NCBI GenBank assembly: GCA_030549175.1
Contig: JAUKUA010000005.1
Location: 372,001-436,000, forward strand
DNA length: 64,000 bases
Direction of reading: 5' to 3'
Origin: Lasiosphaeris hirsuta
Lineage: Eukaryota; Ascomycota; Sordariomycetes; Sordariales; Lasiosphaeriaceae
In this document: positions 42,957 through 53,692 of the stretch, piece after piece
How the letters are laid out: every line of letters begins with the position of its first letter
Position numbering within the stretch: position 1 is the stretch's first letter
The notes under the pieces: model-generated
The model's database searches: none
Told to the model about the DNA's origin: nothing
Seen by the model: the letters and a program-made list of their open reading frames with translations, nothing else
Made by a program: the position numbers and the translations under genes

Positions 42957-44944
42957 TGTCACGATGTCCAAGTCGGCAGGATTGGCTGGAGATGTTGGTG
43001 CTACGAGGGGAGAGAGGCAGGGTTCAGAACGGGCCTGTCCGCCGCGGCTTATAACCAAATTCTCGACACGCCCAGGCCGGCCATGTTTTTCGTCTCTTTC
43101 TGTCTCCAGGCTCAACTGCCGCGGTGTGACGGTAGCTCGAAATGCCGAGTCATGAGGACAGGCGCTAGATTGTCAATATCGACATAGATTCTCAGTGCTG
43201 TCGTCAATATGGCCAGCCAATGGGCGGCGGCGGCCAAGAGCGGGCGAGCATCAAGGCGCGCCCGTATGGGGTACAGCTTATTAGGCCGGGGTTGTGGGGT
43301 AAAAGCGGCGGTACGCTGGGGAAGCAATGTGGGAAATGTGGAAATGTGGGATAACGGGGGGGGGGGGGGCATGGAACGGTGTAGAAGACGTTCCGCGCTG
43401 TCGAGCGCGGCTGACGGGAATTCCCACTTTAGCCAGGCCAATGTGAGGAGGGCATGCCGGGTGCTATGGCGGGCGGCAAATACTCGATGTGCCCAAGACC
43501 CTCCCCAGATACTCTCGAGAGGAGACACTCCCCAGATGCCACTGAGGACGGACTGATGCTCGAGCCACGTGCAGCTCACGTTGCGGGATTTCGGGAAGCT
43601 ACCTCAGGGGCCAGGGCTGTCCACAGTCGGACCGGATAAGTATGTCGAGCCTGCTATAGTCAATACTCGTGCCCCTTTTGGCGGCAGGGAGGTATACCCG
43701 TCGCTACTATGCCTGGCCGCCACGCTCCCCCACGAGCCAGACCAGGCACATCCACGAGAGAACAAAGGGGCACACGAACAGAGAGTTCCCCCCCCTGAGC
43801 CGTTCCCCTGGCTGGCCGATTGGTGTCTAGACAAACAAACCTGGTCTGACAGCTGCGAGTGCGCCATATGGTTACATGTACCATGGCCACCGGCCTCGAA
43901 AGCCCAGGGCGGACCACATTTACCCGGTTCCTTCCCTTTGCGGGGTTGCATTGTTGTTTCGTTTCGCTAAACACGTCCCCAGGAGACCGGATTGGTTGTC
44001 CTCGTCCCCCTTGGCTCGCCCGTCTGGGACTGCAGTGCCGTGCCATTCCAAGTTGCCCCCTGAGCAAAACTCCTTCGGTCATCTAGCAGCTCTATCAGGC
44101 CGAACCTGTTACCACCATTCGCTTCTATCCCGTGTCGAGGGGGGGGGCATGTGACGCTGTTCATCAATCGGAACGTCATTCCATGCAGCAAAACATTCCA
44201 TGCAGGTGTCCAAGGAAGAACGCCAGAGTCTAGCGCGGCTCTTGTTGATGGGCAGTCGCCCAGGCGGCCGGTCACATTCTCCAATGCACAACGCCATTCA
44301 AGCTCCCGTCGGGAGGCTGGCGAGCACGGTAGCTGAGTGACTCGAGCTGGGTGGACTTCTGACCAGGGGAGACGTTTGTTGACTGATGAAGTTGTGCACC
44401 TGGACTGAGGTCAAACTTGAATACACATAGCATCTGCCTGTTGATAAGAGAGAAATGACACGAGCTCCTTCCCAATGGACACGCAACCAGGTTCCAAGGC
44501 AAATGACGACATGGTGTGTGCCTCACTTGCGAAGACACAACAAGTCGTTCTAGCGAATAGTACGAGCCTTCTAGAAGAATGGACAATAACGAGAGTTACG
44601 GCGTAGGAACTATGTTTAGATACGTTACTCTAACCCATCTTCACGGCAGCCCTGGATCGCAACAGCTTCGGGCATTTTTTTGCAAAGGCTCGGAGAAAAG
44701 CTGGCAGCATCTTAACCGCCAGCGTTTCTTCGGCTCTAGTTTTTTTTTCACCCGCTTTTGGGAATTAGCCAGCACAGCCCAGAACGGCTTAGCCGCCAGC
44801 CAGCCGGCAAAAGCTCCATGTCCGCGCTGGCGGGGGCTACCATCGACGTGTAGACGTGTCAGCTGGACCTGGCGGGACGCGACGGTGCGCCTCATCGAGC
44901 AAACACCAGCCCCGGCCGCATCTCGATCCCCGCCGTCGGCCACG
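42957..44944. other. Intergenic between divergent secreted-protein genes
   Basis: No gene recognised; a G run lies near 43357-43370. A frame open from 44579 runs into the GH106-like gene, but the signal peptide argues for the 44945 start. The promoters of both divergent genes must lie here. Confidence 0.4.
43047..43054 (-). promoter_or_regulatory. Possible TATA element of the DUF1996 gene
   Basis: TTATAAGC on the minus strand about 95 nt upstream of the ATG. Confidence 0.3.
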
Positions 44945-47900
44945 ATGGCGTCCCTCCTCTTCGCGTGGGCCCTGCTCGCCCTGCAGCACGTGCACCACGT
45001 CCACTCGCTCCCACCCCCCCTCCCCACCTTCGCCTGCCCCCCGGCCGCCGCCCGGCCCAAGTTCCGCTACTGGTTCCCGGACGCGAGCATCCCCCCCGCG
45101 GTCGTGCAGGCCGACGTGGCCGCCATGGCGGCCGTCGGCGCCGGCGGCCTCCAGTTCCTCCCCTTCTACAACCAGGGCTTCCCGCCCGTCTCGACCAACT
45201 GGTCTACGTACGGCTTCGGCACGCCCGCCTTCAAGGAGGTGCTGCGCGCGGCCCTGCGCGAGACGGCGCGCCAGGGGCTCACGTTCGACTTTGCCGTCGG
45301 GCCCAACACGGCCGCGGGCGTGCCCGCCGTCCCCGGCACCCCCGGCCTGGCGATGGAGCTGGTCGTCGGCGCGAGGGTGCTGAGTGGTGCTGGGGGGAGT
45401 GCGAGGGTCGGGAGGGTCCCGCCGCCCGTGCTCGAGTTCAACCACGCCCCCCTGGACGGCTGGGTGCATGAGCCGGAGAACTGGGGGCCTAGCGAGGTCG
45501 TGGCGGTGCTGGTGGGCAAGGTGAAGAGTAGGACTAAGAAGAGCGGACGGGGCGAGGTGGTGGTGTTGGAGGCTGCGAGTGTGGTGGATGTCACGAGCAG
45601 GGTGAAGGGCGGCGAGGTGGATTGGGAGGTGACGGGAGGTGGCGCGGCGTCGTGGGTGGTCGTGGCCTTTTACCAGCGGTATTCCAACGAGAGGAGCTGC
45701 GTGTCTGTTGCCCAGGCCCCGAGCTGGGTCGGGAATGGGTCGTGGATGGTGGACCACTTTAGTCCGGCGGGGGCCGAGAAGGTCACAGACTTTTGGGACC
45801 AGCAGCTGCTCGACGATAAAGAGATCGACGGCTTGATGAGGCAGGTAGGAATGTATTGTTCGTCACCACTCGCGTGCTCCGCAACTTGATCAGATCTGAC
45901 AGGCTGCCGCCAGCGTGGGAAGACAGCATGGAAATGATGTCGACGTTGTGGTGGACGCCCGACTTCCTCCAGAGGTTTGAGCGAGCCCGCGGCTACTCGG
46001 CCACCGAGTTCCTCCCGGCCTTCTTCCAAGCCAAGAACCTGTGGAACGGCTACGGGGACCCCTACGACACGACATACACCTTCGAGGGCGAGGCCAACGA
46101 CGGGGGAAAGTACGCCGAGGACTACCGGCTCACCCTGACTGAGGGATATCAAGACTTTCTCCGCCAGCACCAAAAGTGGGCGGCAGATCGCGGCATGGCC
46201 CACTCGACCCAGCCCGGCTACAACATGCCCCTGGACTTGGTACGTCTTGCCTCCTTCAATCCAATCACTGACCCCCCCTCCCCCCCCCGCCCCCCCCCAA
46301 GGCCTCACTCACTCACTGACTCACTCACTCACTCACTCACTTACTCACACATCCCAGTCAGCCGCCATCCCCCTCGTCGGTGCCCCTGAGCTCGAATCCC
46401 TCGGCTTTGGCGAGTCCATCGACACGTACCGCCAATTCACCGGCCCGGCGCACCTGTTCAACGTCAACGTCATCTCGACCGAGATCGGCGCGCAGCGAGG
46501 CGGAGCCTACGCCCAGACGGTGCCTACCCTGCTGGGCCTCTTCCGGGACTCATTCGCGGCGGGCGTCAACACGCTGGTGGTGCACGGCTTTGCGTACAGC
46601 GGCGTGTACCCCGGCACAACGTGGCCCGGCTACACGCCGTTCCAGTATGAGTTCTGCGAGATCTGGGGGCCGCGCCAGCCCGCGTGGCGACATCTCAACG
46701 ACACGCTGCTGTTTGCCGCGAGGACGAGCGAGGTGTTGAGGACGGGCGTGCCCAAGGTCGACCTGGTCTTTTACGCCTGGAAACACCCGTGGAACGCGAG
46801 GACGGTGTATCAGGGGGCGGAGCTGACGGCTGCGGGTGAGTCAACAAAGCAATCCCCCTACCAACCTATCAGGGGTGTGACACTAATATTGCCTTGCCAC
46901 AGGGTTCACGCATGAATATCTCGGACCCGACAACCTGGCGTCGACAGCGGCCCCGGTCAGGGACGGTATTCTTGCCCCTGACGGCCCGGGGTACAAGGCC
47001 ATCATCCTCCTCGGCCAGACCAAGATCACCGCTGCGGCCTCGGCAGCCCTGCTCAGATTTGCCCAGGCTGGTCTGCCGATATTCATCATCGGCCAGGCGC
47101 CAAACACAACCATTGGCTCGGCGGGCCAAGAGGAGGTGTCAAAGAACATGGCCCGCCTCGCCAGCGGGGGCTTTGCCAACGTCAAGACCGTGCCCGCAGC
47201 CGGATTCGGGCCGGACATCCTACGTGATGCCGGCCTCTCTCCCCGTGTCCAAGCCGAGGCACTGAGTGGTGCACCCAACGCCACCCAGCTCTTTGCAACC
47301 TGGCGCTCCCAGCCGGAGCGAGGCTTCGACGCCGTCTACCTGCTCAACCGCGGCGCGGAGACAACCTTCAGCATCTCCTTCACCGTCCCCGAGACCTCAG
47401 TCCCTTACCTTCTGGACGCCTGGGCCGGGGAACAAACCCCCATCTTTGCGTACCTCCGCACCGGGGAAGGAATCACCGCCAGAATCACACTCGCCAAAGG
47501 CCAATCCACCATCGCCGCCTTCACCCGCGTCCCCTCGACCGAGGAAATCCCCCTCTACGTCGTGTCCCGCACGCCCAACCTCGCCCGCTTCGCCCTCTCC
47601 CCCTCGGGCCACCTCGAAGGCTACATCTCCGACGACCTCGAAGCCAGCGCGCTGCTCTCCAACAACGCCGAGATCTCCATCCCATCCTCCGCCCCCCACC
47701 CAAACTCACCCTTGGCCCTTGGCGCCTCTCGGTCGAGTCCTACGCCGCCCCCGCCGCCCTCTCCACCGCGTCGGTATCCCACAACCTCACCACCCTCACC
47801 CACCCCTCCCCCCTCCCCAAACTCACCCCCTGGACCGCCCTCAAGGGCCTCGAACGCACCAGCGGCGTCGGCACGTACACGGCCACCTTCACCCTGCCGC

Positions 47901-48244
47901 CGGCCGACGCGCCCACCAACTACACGCTGCACTTCACCGGCCGCGTGGCCAACACGCTGCGCGTCCGCGTCAATGGCGCGCTGGTGCCGCCGATCGACCC
48001 CGCTGCTCCGGGCGAGGGCCGGGATGTCACGGGGCTGTTGGTCAGCGACGGCGGCGGCGTGAATGAGGTGGTGGTCGAGGCGTCGAGCACCCTGTTCAAC
48101 GCGGTCAAGGCGAGGGCTGGTGATGTCAGGAGTGTTGGTAAGGGCGTCCAGGTGCCGCGGTATTACTCCCAGGTTGGGTGGGCTGAGGGTGGAGTGGCGG
48201 GGGAGGTGGTGCTCAAGGGGTGGAGGAGGGTTGTTTTGGCTTGA
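44945..48244 (+). CDS. GH106-like alpha-L-rhamnosidase, secreted, with one apparent frameshift
   Basis: Exons 44945-45852, 45903-46239, 46358-46835 and 46903-48244. Signal peptide MASLLFAWALLALQHVHHVHS. FRYWFPDASIPP and GAGGLQFLPFYNQGF open the catalytic domain; WEDSMEM and WWTPDF, and later HGFAYSGVYPG, are typical of the large fungal GH106 family, which removes rhamnose from pectin. The C-terminal part (TLHFTGRVANTLRVRVNG) is a galactose-binding-like beta-sandwich. The four exons total 3065 nt, one short of a codon multiple: the frame breaks at a C6 run (47692-47697), and one extra C would join SSAPP to LGPWRLSVES and give 1021 residues. No intron can bridge it. So it is either a sequencing error or a recent null allele. 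The intron-1 donor is GTATTG at 45853. Intron 2 contains a CACT repeat. Confidence 0.8.
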
Positions 48245-49036
48245 GGGTTGAGGTTGTTTACCGTGCCCCTGAGGAGTGTAGTACCCAGCCCCTAAGGAGT
48301 GCAGTACCCTAGCACAGCTGGTACTATGAGAAGAATCTGGGGACGCGGAATTTCCATTTTCGTTTGTAATCCTGGGCTGGGGTGAGCTGTGGCTGATTTA
48401 CCATGAGCTTCCCCTAGTTCTTCCCTGAGCTAAAGGTCGCGGCCGTAAAGGCCTTATTGTGGAGGTTGTCGCAAATCGCCCAAGGCGGGTAGGTTGTATA
48501 TATGTACGCTACCAGATCGCGCATTGCGCGCAGGAGGCTGGAATAGCTTTAAAAAAGGGGTTCCAGGGCCTGGCCTTCCTTGCAGTGGATTTGTAAAAAG
48601 GGCTCATAACCCGCGGGGAGCAATGTGATAATATTGCTACCTGGGTACCTAGCTGTAGTAGTTTCAGGGAAAAGACAGTGGATGTATGGAAATACCTCTG
48701 CACCATTTGGTATCAGCGATTCTCTCCCTCATTGGCTTTGCTGCCGCAGACTTGACACTGCTACTTTCCAAGCCACCGCCCCTCAGTTGATAGGGTAGAT
48801 AAAACCTAGAAGCTGACCACGAAAGGGCGGTGTCCATTTTTTTACCCGTTTCTCCTTGCTCAGCTCACACCAATCCTTCTCTACCACGCAGCTACGGGGT
48901 CACGGTTGAGTACCTACTGTACATACTAGTTACCTTATTTAGGTGCCCGGTTTCAACATGGAGGGTCTGCACCTCGCATCGAGCTCTAGCTAGCTTGACC
49001 ACATGATCCCTCAGATGACATACTTTTTTTTTTACG
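48245..49036. other. Intergenic with a dispersed repeat
   Basis: Holds two diverged direct repeats (AGGAGTG-AGTACC at about 48270-48310), the dispersed repeat at 48333-48431 and otherwise nothing recognisable. Confidence 0.45.
48333..48431 (+). repeat. Dispersed repeat, copy at 48.3 kb
   Basis: Same-orientation partner of 3025-3126; see that entry for shared blocks. Confidence 0.65.
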
Positions 49037-50594
49037 TTGCCGGGAACTTTTGACTCGGTGGAAGAAGCCGCAATATCGCCATGTTGTCAGCTCTGTTCAT
49101 CGATCTCGTTGGTATCACTCCAACAGGTTGACGGGTTTCGGCATAGGTCCTTCCCGGGCCTCGAGACATCATCAGGAGTGTGCTCCCTCTGCTTATTCCT
49201 ATTTCGTCTGCTCTCTCGGCTCCGCAAGCCGACAGAAGAGGATGGAGATACTTTCATCGTGCTGAGATCCCTAGCCGGAACGGACTGGAAAGCGGCACAG
49301 GCACTCTGGATCCAGCTTGTCAGCGTTGACGAGGCCGCTGGATTTAGCCGTGTGTTCTGGAGGATGTTTACGTTGATATGCTTACAAGCGATCGTAAGTT
49401 GACCAAGAATCTAAGCATGCACTTCGCTAAAAACACCGCTGTGGCACTAATCAAATCCAGATGAGGCGTCAGTCGTGAACAAACTCCAGTTCGGCCGAAT
49501 ACCCACGTCCGGCACCACAGCCGAGGAAGCACTAAACATCTGCTCCAGCTGGCTGGAGCAATGTGAACGAGACCATGGCTGCGGAGCTCTGAGCCCCAAA
49601 ACTGCCTCGGAACATTAAGCGAGCGCACCAGAGCGACTGATAACCGTCTCAGACTGTATCACAGCAGGGACAGTCCAGTTTGTATCGGGATTCTCCAGTT
49701 GGGGGGATCGGTATGTCGCATTGAGCCACAGGTGGGTTGCAGGGGTCCTACCGTCATGGACAACAACATTGGCCAATGTTGCCGAGAGGACTACGCCGAG
49801 GACGTTCGATGTCGACCAGCTGCCGGCAGCGATTCAAGACGCCATGCTGCTCACATATAAGCTCGGTATCAGGTATATCTGGACCGACTCCCTCTGCATC
49901 ATCCAAGACTCGGAGGAGGAGTGGAAAGCAGAATCCGTCAAGATGTCTACCGTCTTCGGATGTGCCTCGGTGACGATTTTCACGGATAGCGCCGTCGACG
50001 ACAGCGACTTGTTCCTGAGAGAACGAACGGCCACCTCCTTCCAAAAGAGACAAGGTATTCAGGTTGAGGTTGAAGGCGCCAACGGTTTTTTTCTGCTTCA
50101 TCTCGTCGAGCAATACTCCCGGTATGCCAAGGAGCTACCAGCGAAGACAGCCGAGCTCTTCCGAGTCGACGTGGTCCAATCCCGGCTTTCCACCCGCGGT
50201 TGCATCTTCCAGGAACAGGTCATCTCCCGCCGACGCCTCCACTTCGGATCTCACCAGATGTGTACTAGATCTGCGGGCAGCATCTCAAGCGGAGGACGGC
50301 AGCGACCTCCGGGCCTCCTCTCCCCTGTGTCTTACATGGTTGTTCAAAAATTCCAGAACGCAGCAATACGACATGGACACTCCGTCAGCTCGGACGAGTC
50401 ATCTTAGCCAAGCCGCAGATTGGGCTTACTTGCTAGAGAATTACACAAGCCGATCTCTTACCAGGGCTTCTGATAGATACATTGCAATTTCTGCCCTCGC
50501 TCAGGCTTTTGCTGCCCACGCAAGTCCCGCCAGGGGCCAGTATCTCGCCGGATGCTGGAGCCAGCAGATGTATCTGGACATTTCCTCGTCCTAA
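49037..50594 (+). pseudogene. HET-domain gene, disrupted (copy 2)
   Basis: The N-terminus has the paired-Cys start of the long HET type (SPCCQLCSS, then SSGVCSLCLFLF). After a possible intron (donor GTAAGT at 49394, acceptor near 49460) come LNICSSWLEQCERDHGCG, then a frame break near 49600-49620 just before PERLITVSD. The HET core follows: YVALSHRW, where the usual Cys-Trp-Gly is lost, IRYIWTDSLCIIQDS, RLSTRGCIFQEQ and LHFGSHQM. A second frame change near 50260 leads to ASDRYIAISALAQAF and YLAGCW. No single frame covers the protein. At least two frameshifts plus the lost motif mean it is dead. It is a different HET subfamily from the intact gene at 11.6 kb. Confidence 0.75.
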
Positions 50595-51071
50595 CGCCGT
50601 GCGATGGGGCCACTACACGGGGCGGGGGGAAGACTTATAGGCGGATTGGCTATGGCTGGCATCATTGTAGGAACTTTGATCTAGCACATCCGCATCCGCG
50701 CCCTCGCCCTCGAGCACTCTTGAACCCACATCCTCTTCACTCCCAAGCCCCCCAAGCCAATCCTTCTCTTTCTTACCGACCTCGCCGATGCCCGGATTGC
50801 CATGGAGCATGTCTGCAGCTGCCCACTGAAGTTTTGGTAGCACAAAGGTGCACGTGGTACAATCAGCAAGTTTTTATGGATAAAATCGCCACAATATCCG
50901 GCAACCCCAATATCGAGGCCACGAGAGGGGCCGGCAGAAGAGCTGGTGTGAAGGAAGTGCGCATAAACTCGTGCTATACAAAGCGCCGAGCCCTCTGGGT
51001 CTGCCGCCCTTGCTACCTGTGATTTCTGTGCATCTCGGCGCCACCGCTTTGAACCATATCACACCGGAAAG
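50595..51071. promoter_or_regulatory. AA9 gene 5' flank
   Basis: No gene recognised. A TATACAAA element at 50975-50982, about 90 nt before the AA9 start codon, is the likely core promoter. Confidence 0.4.
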
Positions 51072-51871
51072 ATGCAGGCCTTCGCCTCCCTGTTGCTGTT
51101 TGCCGCCCTCGCCAATGCCCACTGTGCGTAAATGTTCCGAAACTCCACCAAACCCCCCTTGCTCCCGCATTACTGACGCTTGCAGACCACTTCTCCAACA
51201 TTGGCGTGGCCAGCCCCGAATGGAGCACCGGGCGGGTCCCCAAGAACTCGCGGGACAACGGTCCGGTAACAAGCCTCAGCAGTGTTGATCTGCGATGCAA
51301 CCAGGCCTCGGGAGGCGCCAAGAGCATCTTCAACACCACCGCGGGCGGCATCCTCCCCGTGTACTTCAACCAGCAGCCGTGGCACCAGGGCCCGTACCAG
51401 GTCTACATGGCCAGGGTGCCCGAGGGCCAGTCTGTCTTGACGTGGGATGGCGCCAGGGAGGTGTGGTTCAAGATCTTTTCCAAGGGGGCCTATACGGGCG
51501 GGTGCACATACTCGGGGGGGAGCTACTGCTTCCCGGACAAGTGTGGGTTTGATTTCCTCAACTATTCATGTACTGACTAACATGGCCTTACGACAGGGGA
51601 CAACCCAATGGCCGTCAAGCTCCCAGACAGCCTGCCGTCGGGAGACTACCTCGTCCGCGCCGAGCACATTGGCCTGCACATTGTCAACTCGCCGCAGTTT
51701 TACATCGGCTGCGGGCAGGTCAGCGTTGCTGGCGGTGGGAGCGGCACTCCCGGCCCCTTGGTCTCGTTTCCCGGTGCGTACAAGCAAGGGGACAAGGGCA
51801 TTTTCAACAACTTCAACTACCCGAAGCCCACCGTCTACAGGCCTCCGGGACCTGATGTCTGGACTGGCTAG
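51072..51871 (+). CDS. AA9 lytic polysaccharide monooxygenase
   Basis: Exons 51072-51123, 51186-51542 and 51597-51871 give 227 residues. Signal peptidase cleavage after ALANA leaves His17 as the N-terminal copper ligand of the His brace (HYHFSNIG). LRCN (52-56) carries a conserved disulphide Cys. The second copper His is in HQGPYQVYMA (His84). GDYLVRAEHIGLH and FYIGCGQ supply the conserved second-shell His/Gln and the axial Tyr. All active-site residues of AA9 are present; the enzyme oxidatively cleaves cellulose or related beta-glucans outside the cell with an electron donor. No CBM1: it ends after a short PGAYKQGDKGI tail. The donor GTGGGT at 51543 is preferred because it restores Trp (KWDNP). 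Confidence 0.92.
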
Positions 51872-52193
51872 GTCGTCCATAGGAATAATCTACTCTCAGC
51901 TGTTTTCCAGAAAAAGCACTCTCTGATTCTTGCATGACGAAGCCAAGATCCGGGACCGTGGTCTCACGCTGTGGATCATCTCCTCCCATTACCCGGCCCA
52001 GACAACCTGACACCAGCGCTGCCGGATAATCCCAGCTCAAGACACCCTGTCCCTGAATCTAGATCCATCGTTCACCTGGAATCCCCGTTGGTTGCCCAAC
52101 CCCCCTCGTTCCCCTTGTCCCACCCACCATCACGAAACCCCCCCCCCCCCAAAAATTCCCAACAAAGCCACCCCTCAACACCAAAACAAAACA
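51872..52193. other. Short intergenic spacer
   Basis: 3' flank of AA9 and 5' flank of the SET gene; contains a C-rich run (52141-52150). Nothing else seen. Confidence 0.45.
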
Positions 52194-53572
52194 ATGAACC
52201 CCCTTCTCCTCCTCACCCTCCTCACCACCACCGCCCTCGCATCCCACTGTCCCTCCAACCCGGCAGGCCCGCTCCTCCCCCCCTCCCCGACCTGCGCCCC
52301 GCCCGCAGACGACACCTCACCCACCTGGCACCCCTGGTCCCACCGACCAGTATGCGCCCCCCTCTCTTCCCTGGCCGCCGGCGCCGGCCGCTACTGCGTG
52401 TACACGACACACTCGCTGCACGGCACGCACGGCCTTTCCGTCCTCGCGACGCCCGAGCTCGCCGCCGACCTGGCCAGCACACTCTCCGACGCGGAGCCCG
52501 ACCCGACGTGGATGCCGGCGCAGGGCCGGGGGTACTTCCTCCCGGGCGCGGGCGGGTTTGAGGTGAGGGAGGTGAGCGGGAAGGGGCTCGGGGCGGTGGC
52601 GGTGCGGGGGATCCGGGCGGGGGAGGTGGTGGCAAGGGAGGCGCCGGTGGTGCTGAATTTAGCGTGGTTGCCGCGGGGGGTCGTGCCGGGGCAGGTGGGG
52701 GTGCTGTTTGACGTGGCGTTTGGGCAGCTGCCGGAGGCGGAGAGGGACGCCGTCATGGGGATGGCGAGGAGTCATGGAAGGGGGGAGAGGGTGGGGGGGC
52801 ATTGGTTGGATGATACGCTGAATACGAATGGCTTTGGGATGATGATGGGTGGCCAGAGTGTCTCGGGCTTGTATCCGGGGATTGCGGTAGGTCTCGTTTC
52901 TGGGGTAAGGTAAAAAAGGGATGGTGCTGACGGGAGTAGAGGATTAATCACGCTTGTCGACCCAAGTAAGTAGGGGTTTCCGGATGCGGTGCTTCTTGTG
53001 CTTACCGTCTTTTTAGTGTCTTTACACGGTACTCGCTGAGGACAATGACATTTGAGGCCGTCGCCTACGTCGACATCAACCCAGGGGAGGAGTTGACAAT
53101 CAGCTGTAAGGAACCAGGCCCTCTTTCCGCTTCAGGTACTGACGAGAAGACAGACCTCCCCCTGAACCTCCTCAGCGAGGACCGGAAGTCCTCCATCAAG
53201 AAGTGGCACTTTAACTGCACCTGTCCGGTCTGCTCATCAGGCGCTGAGATGGAACAGTCGGATATCAACAAGCTGCGGATCCAGGGCATCCTCGACGAGC
53301 TCAGACTCAAGGACAACCGCACCCACGCGGGAGTGGGAGCTTTGGTGGACGAGCTGATGGCCATCCTCGACACCGAGCGCCTGCAAGTGCAGACGGGAAA
53401 CTTCGCCTCCATCCTCGCCGGTGTCTACTTCCAGATGGAAGACCTGGCTAAGGCGCGGGGGTATGCGAAGCAGGCGGTAGACAACCACATGTATTACATT
53501 GGGCATGACAACGAGAAGGTCCAGGAGGCATTGCAGATGCTGGAGTTTCTCCAGACCATTGAATACAGGTAG
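52194..53572 (+). CDS. SET-domain protein with a signal peptide
   Basis: Exons 52194-52886, 52940-52965 and 53017-53572 give 424 residues. The 26-nt middle exon encodes RINHACRP, and joining restores the SET core INHACRPNVFTRY; GEELTISC follows, with the pseudoknot Asn-His and the cofactor-side residues in place. The first half of the domain is FEVREVSGKGLGAVAVRGIRAGEVV. After the core comes NCTCPVCSS, a post-SET-like Cys cluster, and a helical, TPR-like C-terminus. These features match SMYD/SET5-type fungal proteins, which methylate lysine. Oddly, the N-terminus is a clear signal peptide (MNPLLLLTLLTTTALAS) followed by a Cys-containing region, pointing to the secretory pathway rather than the nucleus. 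Similar secreted-looking SET proteins exist in filamentous fungi (general knowledge); their substrates are unclear. Confidence 0.83.
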
Positions 53573-53692
53573 AAAAAAGGGGGAAGACGGGCTTCCGTCA
53601 TTTTATTGGGCCCCTCGAGCTGAGAACCATTCGCGGTTGTATCTAGATTTCATCAAGCCAAAACCTTCCGTGTCCAGCCCTCATTACATTAT
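53573..53692. other. Convergent 3' ends
   Basis: The SET and fucosyltransferase-like genes converge with 120 bp between stop codons. Confidence 0.6.

Noticed and set aside
46300..46345. CRISPR-like or regulatory CACT repeat
   Set aside because: A simple CACT microsatellite inside an intron; no spacers.
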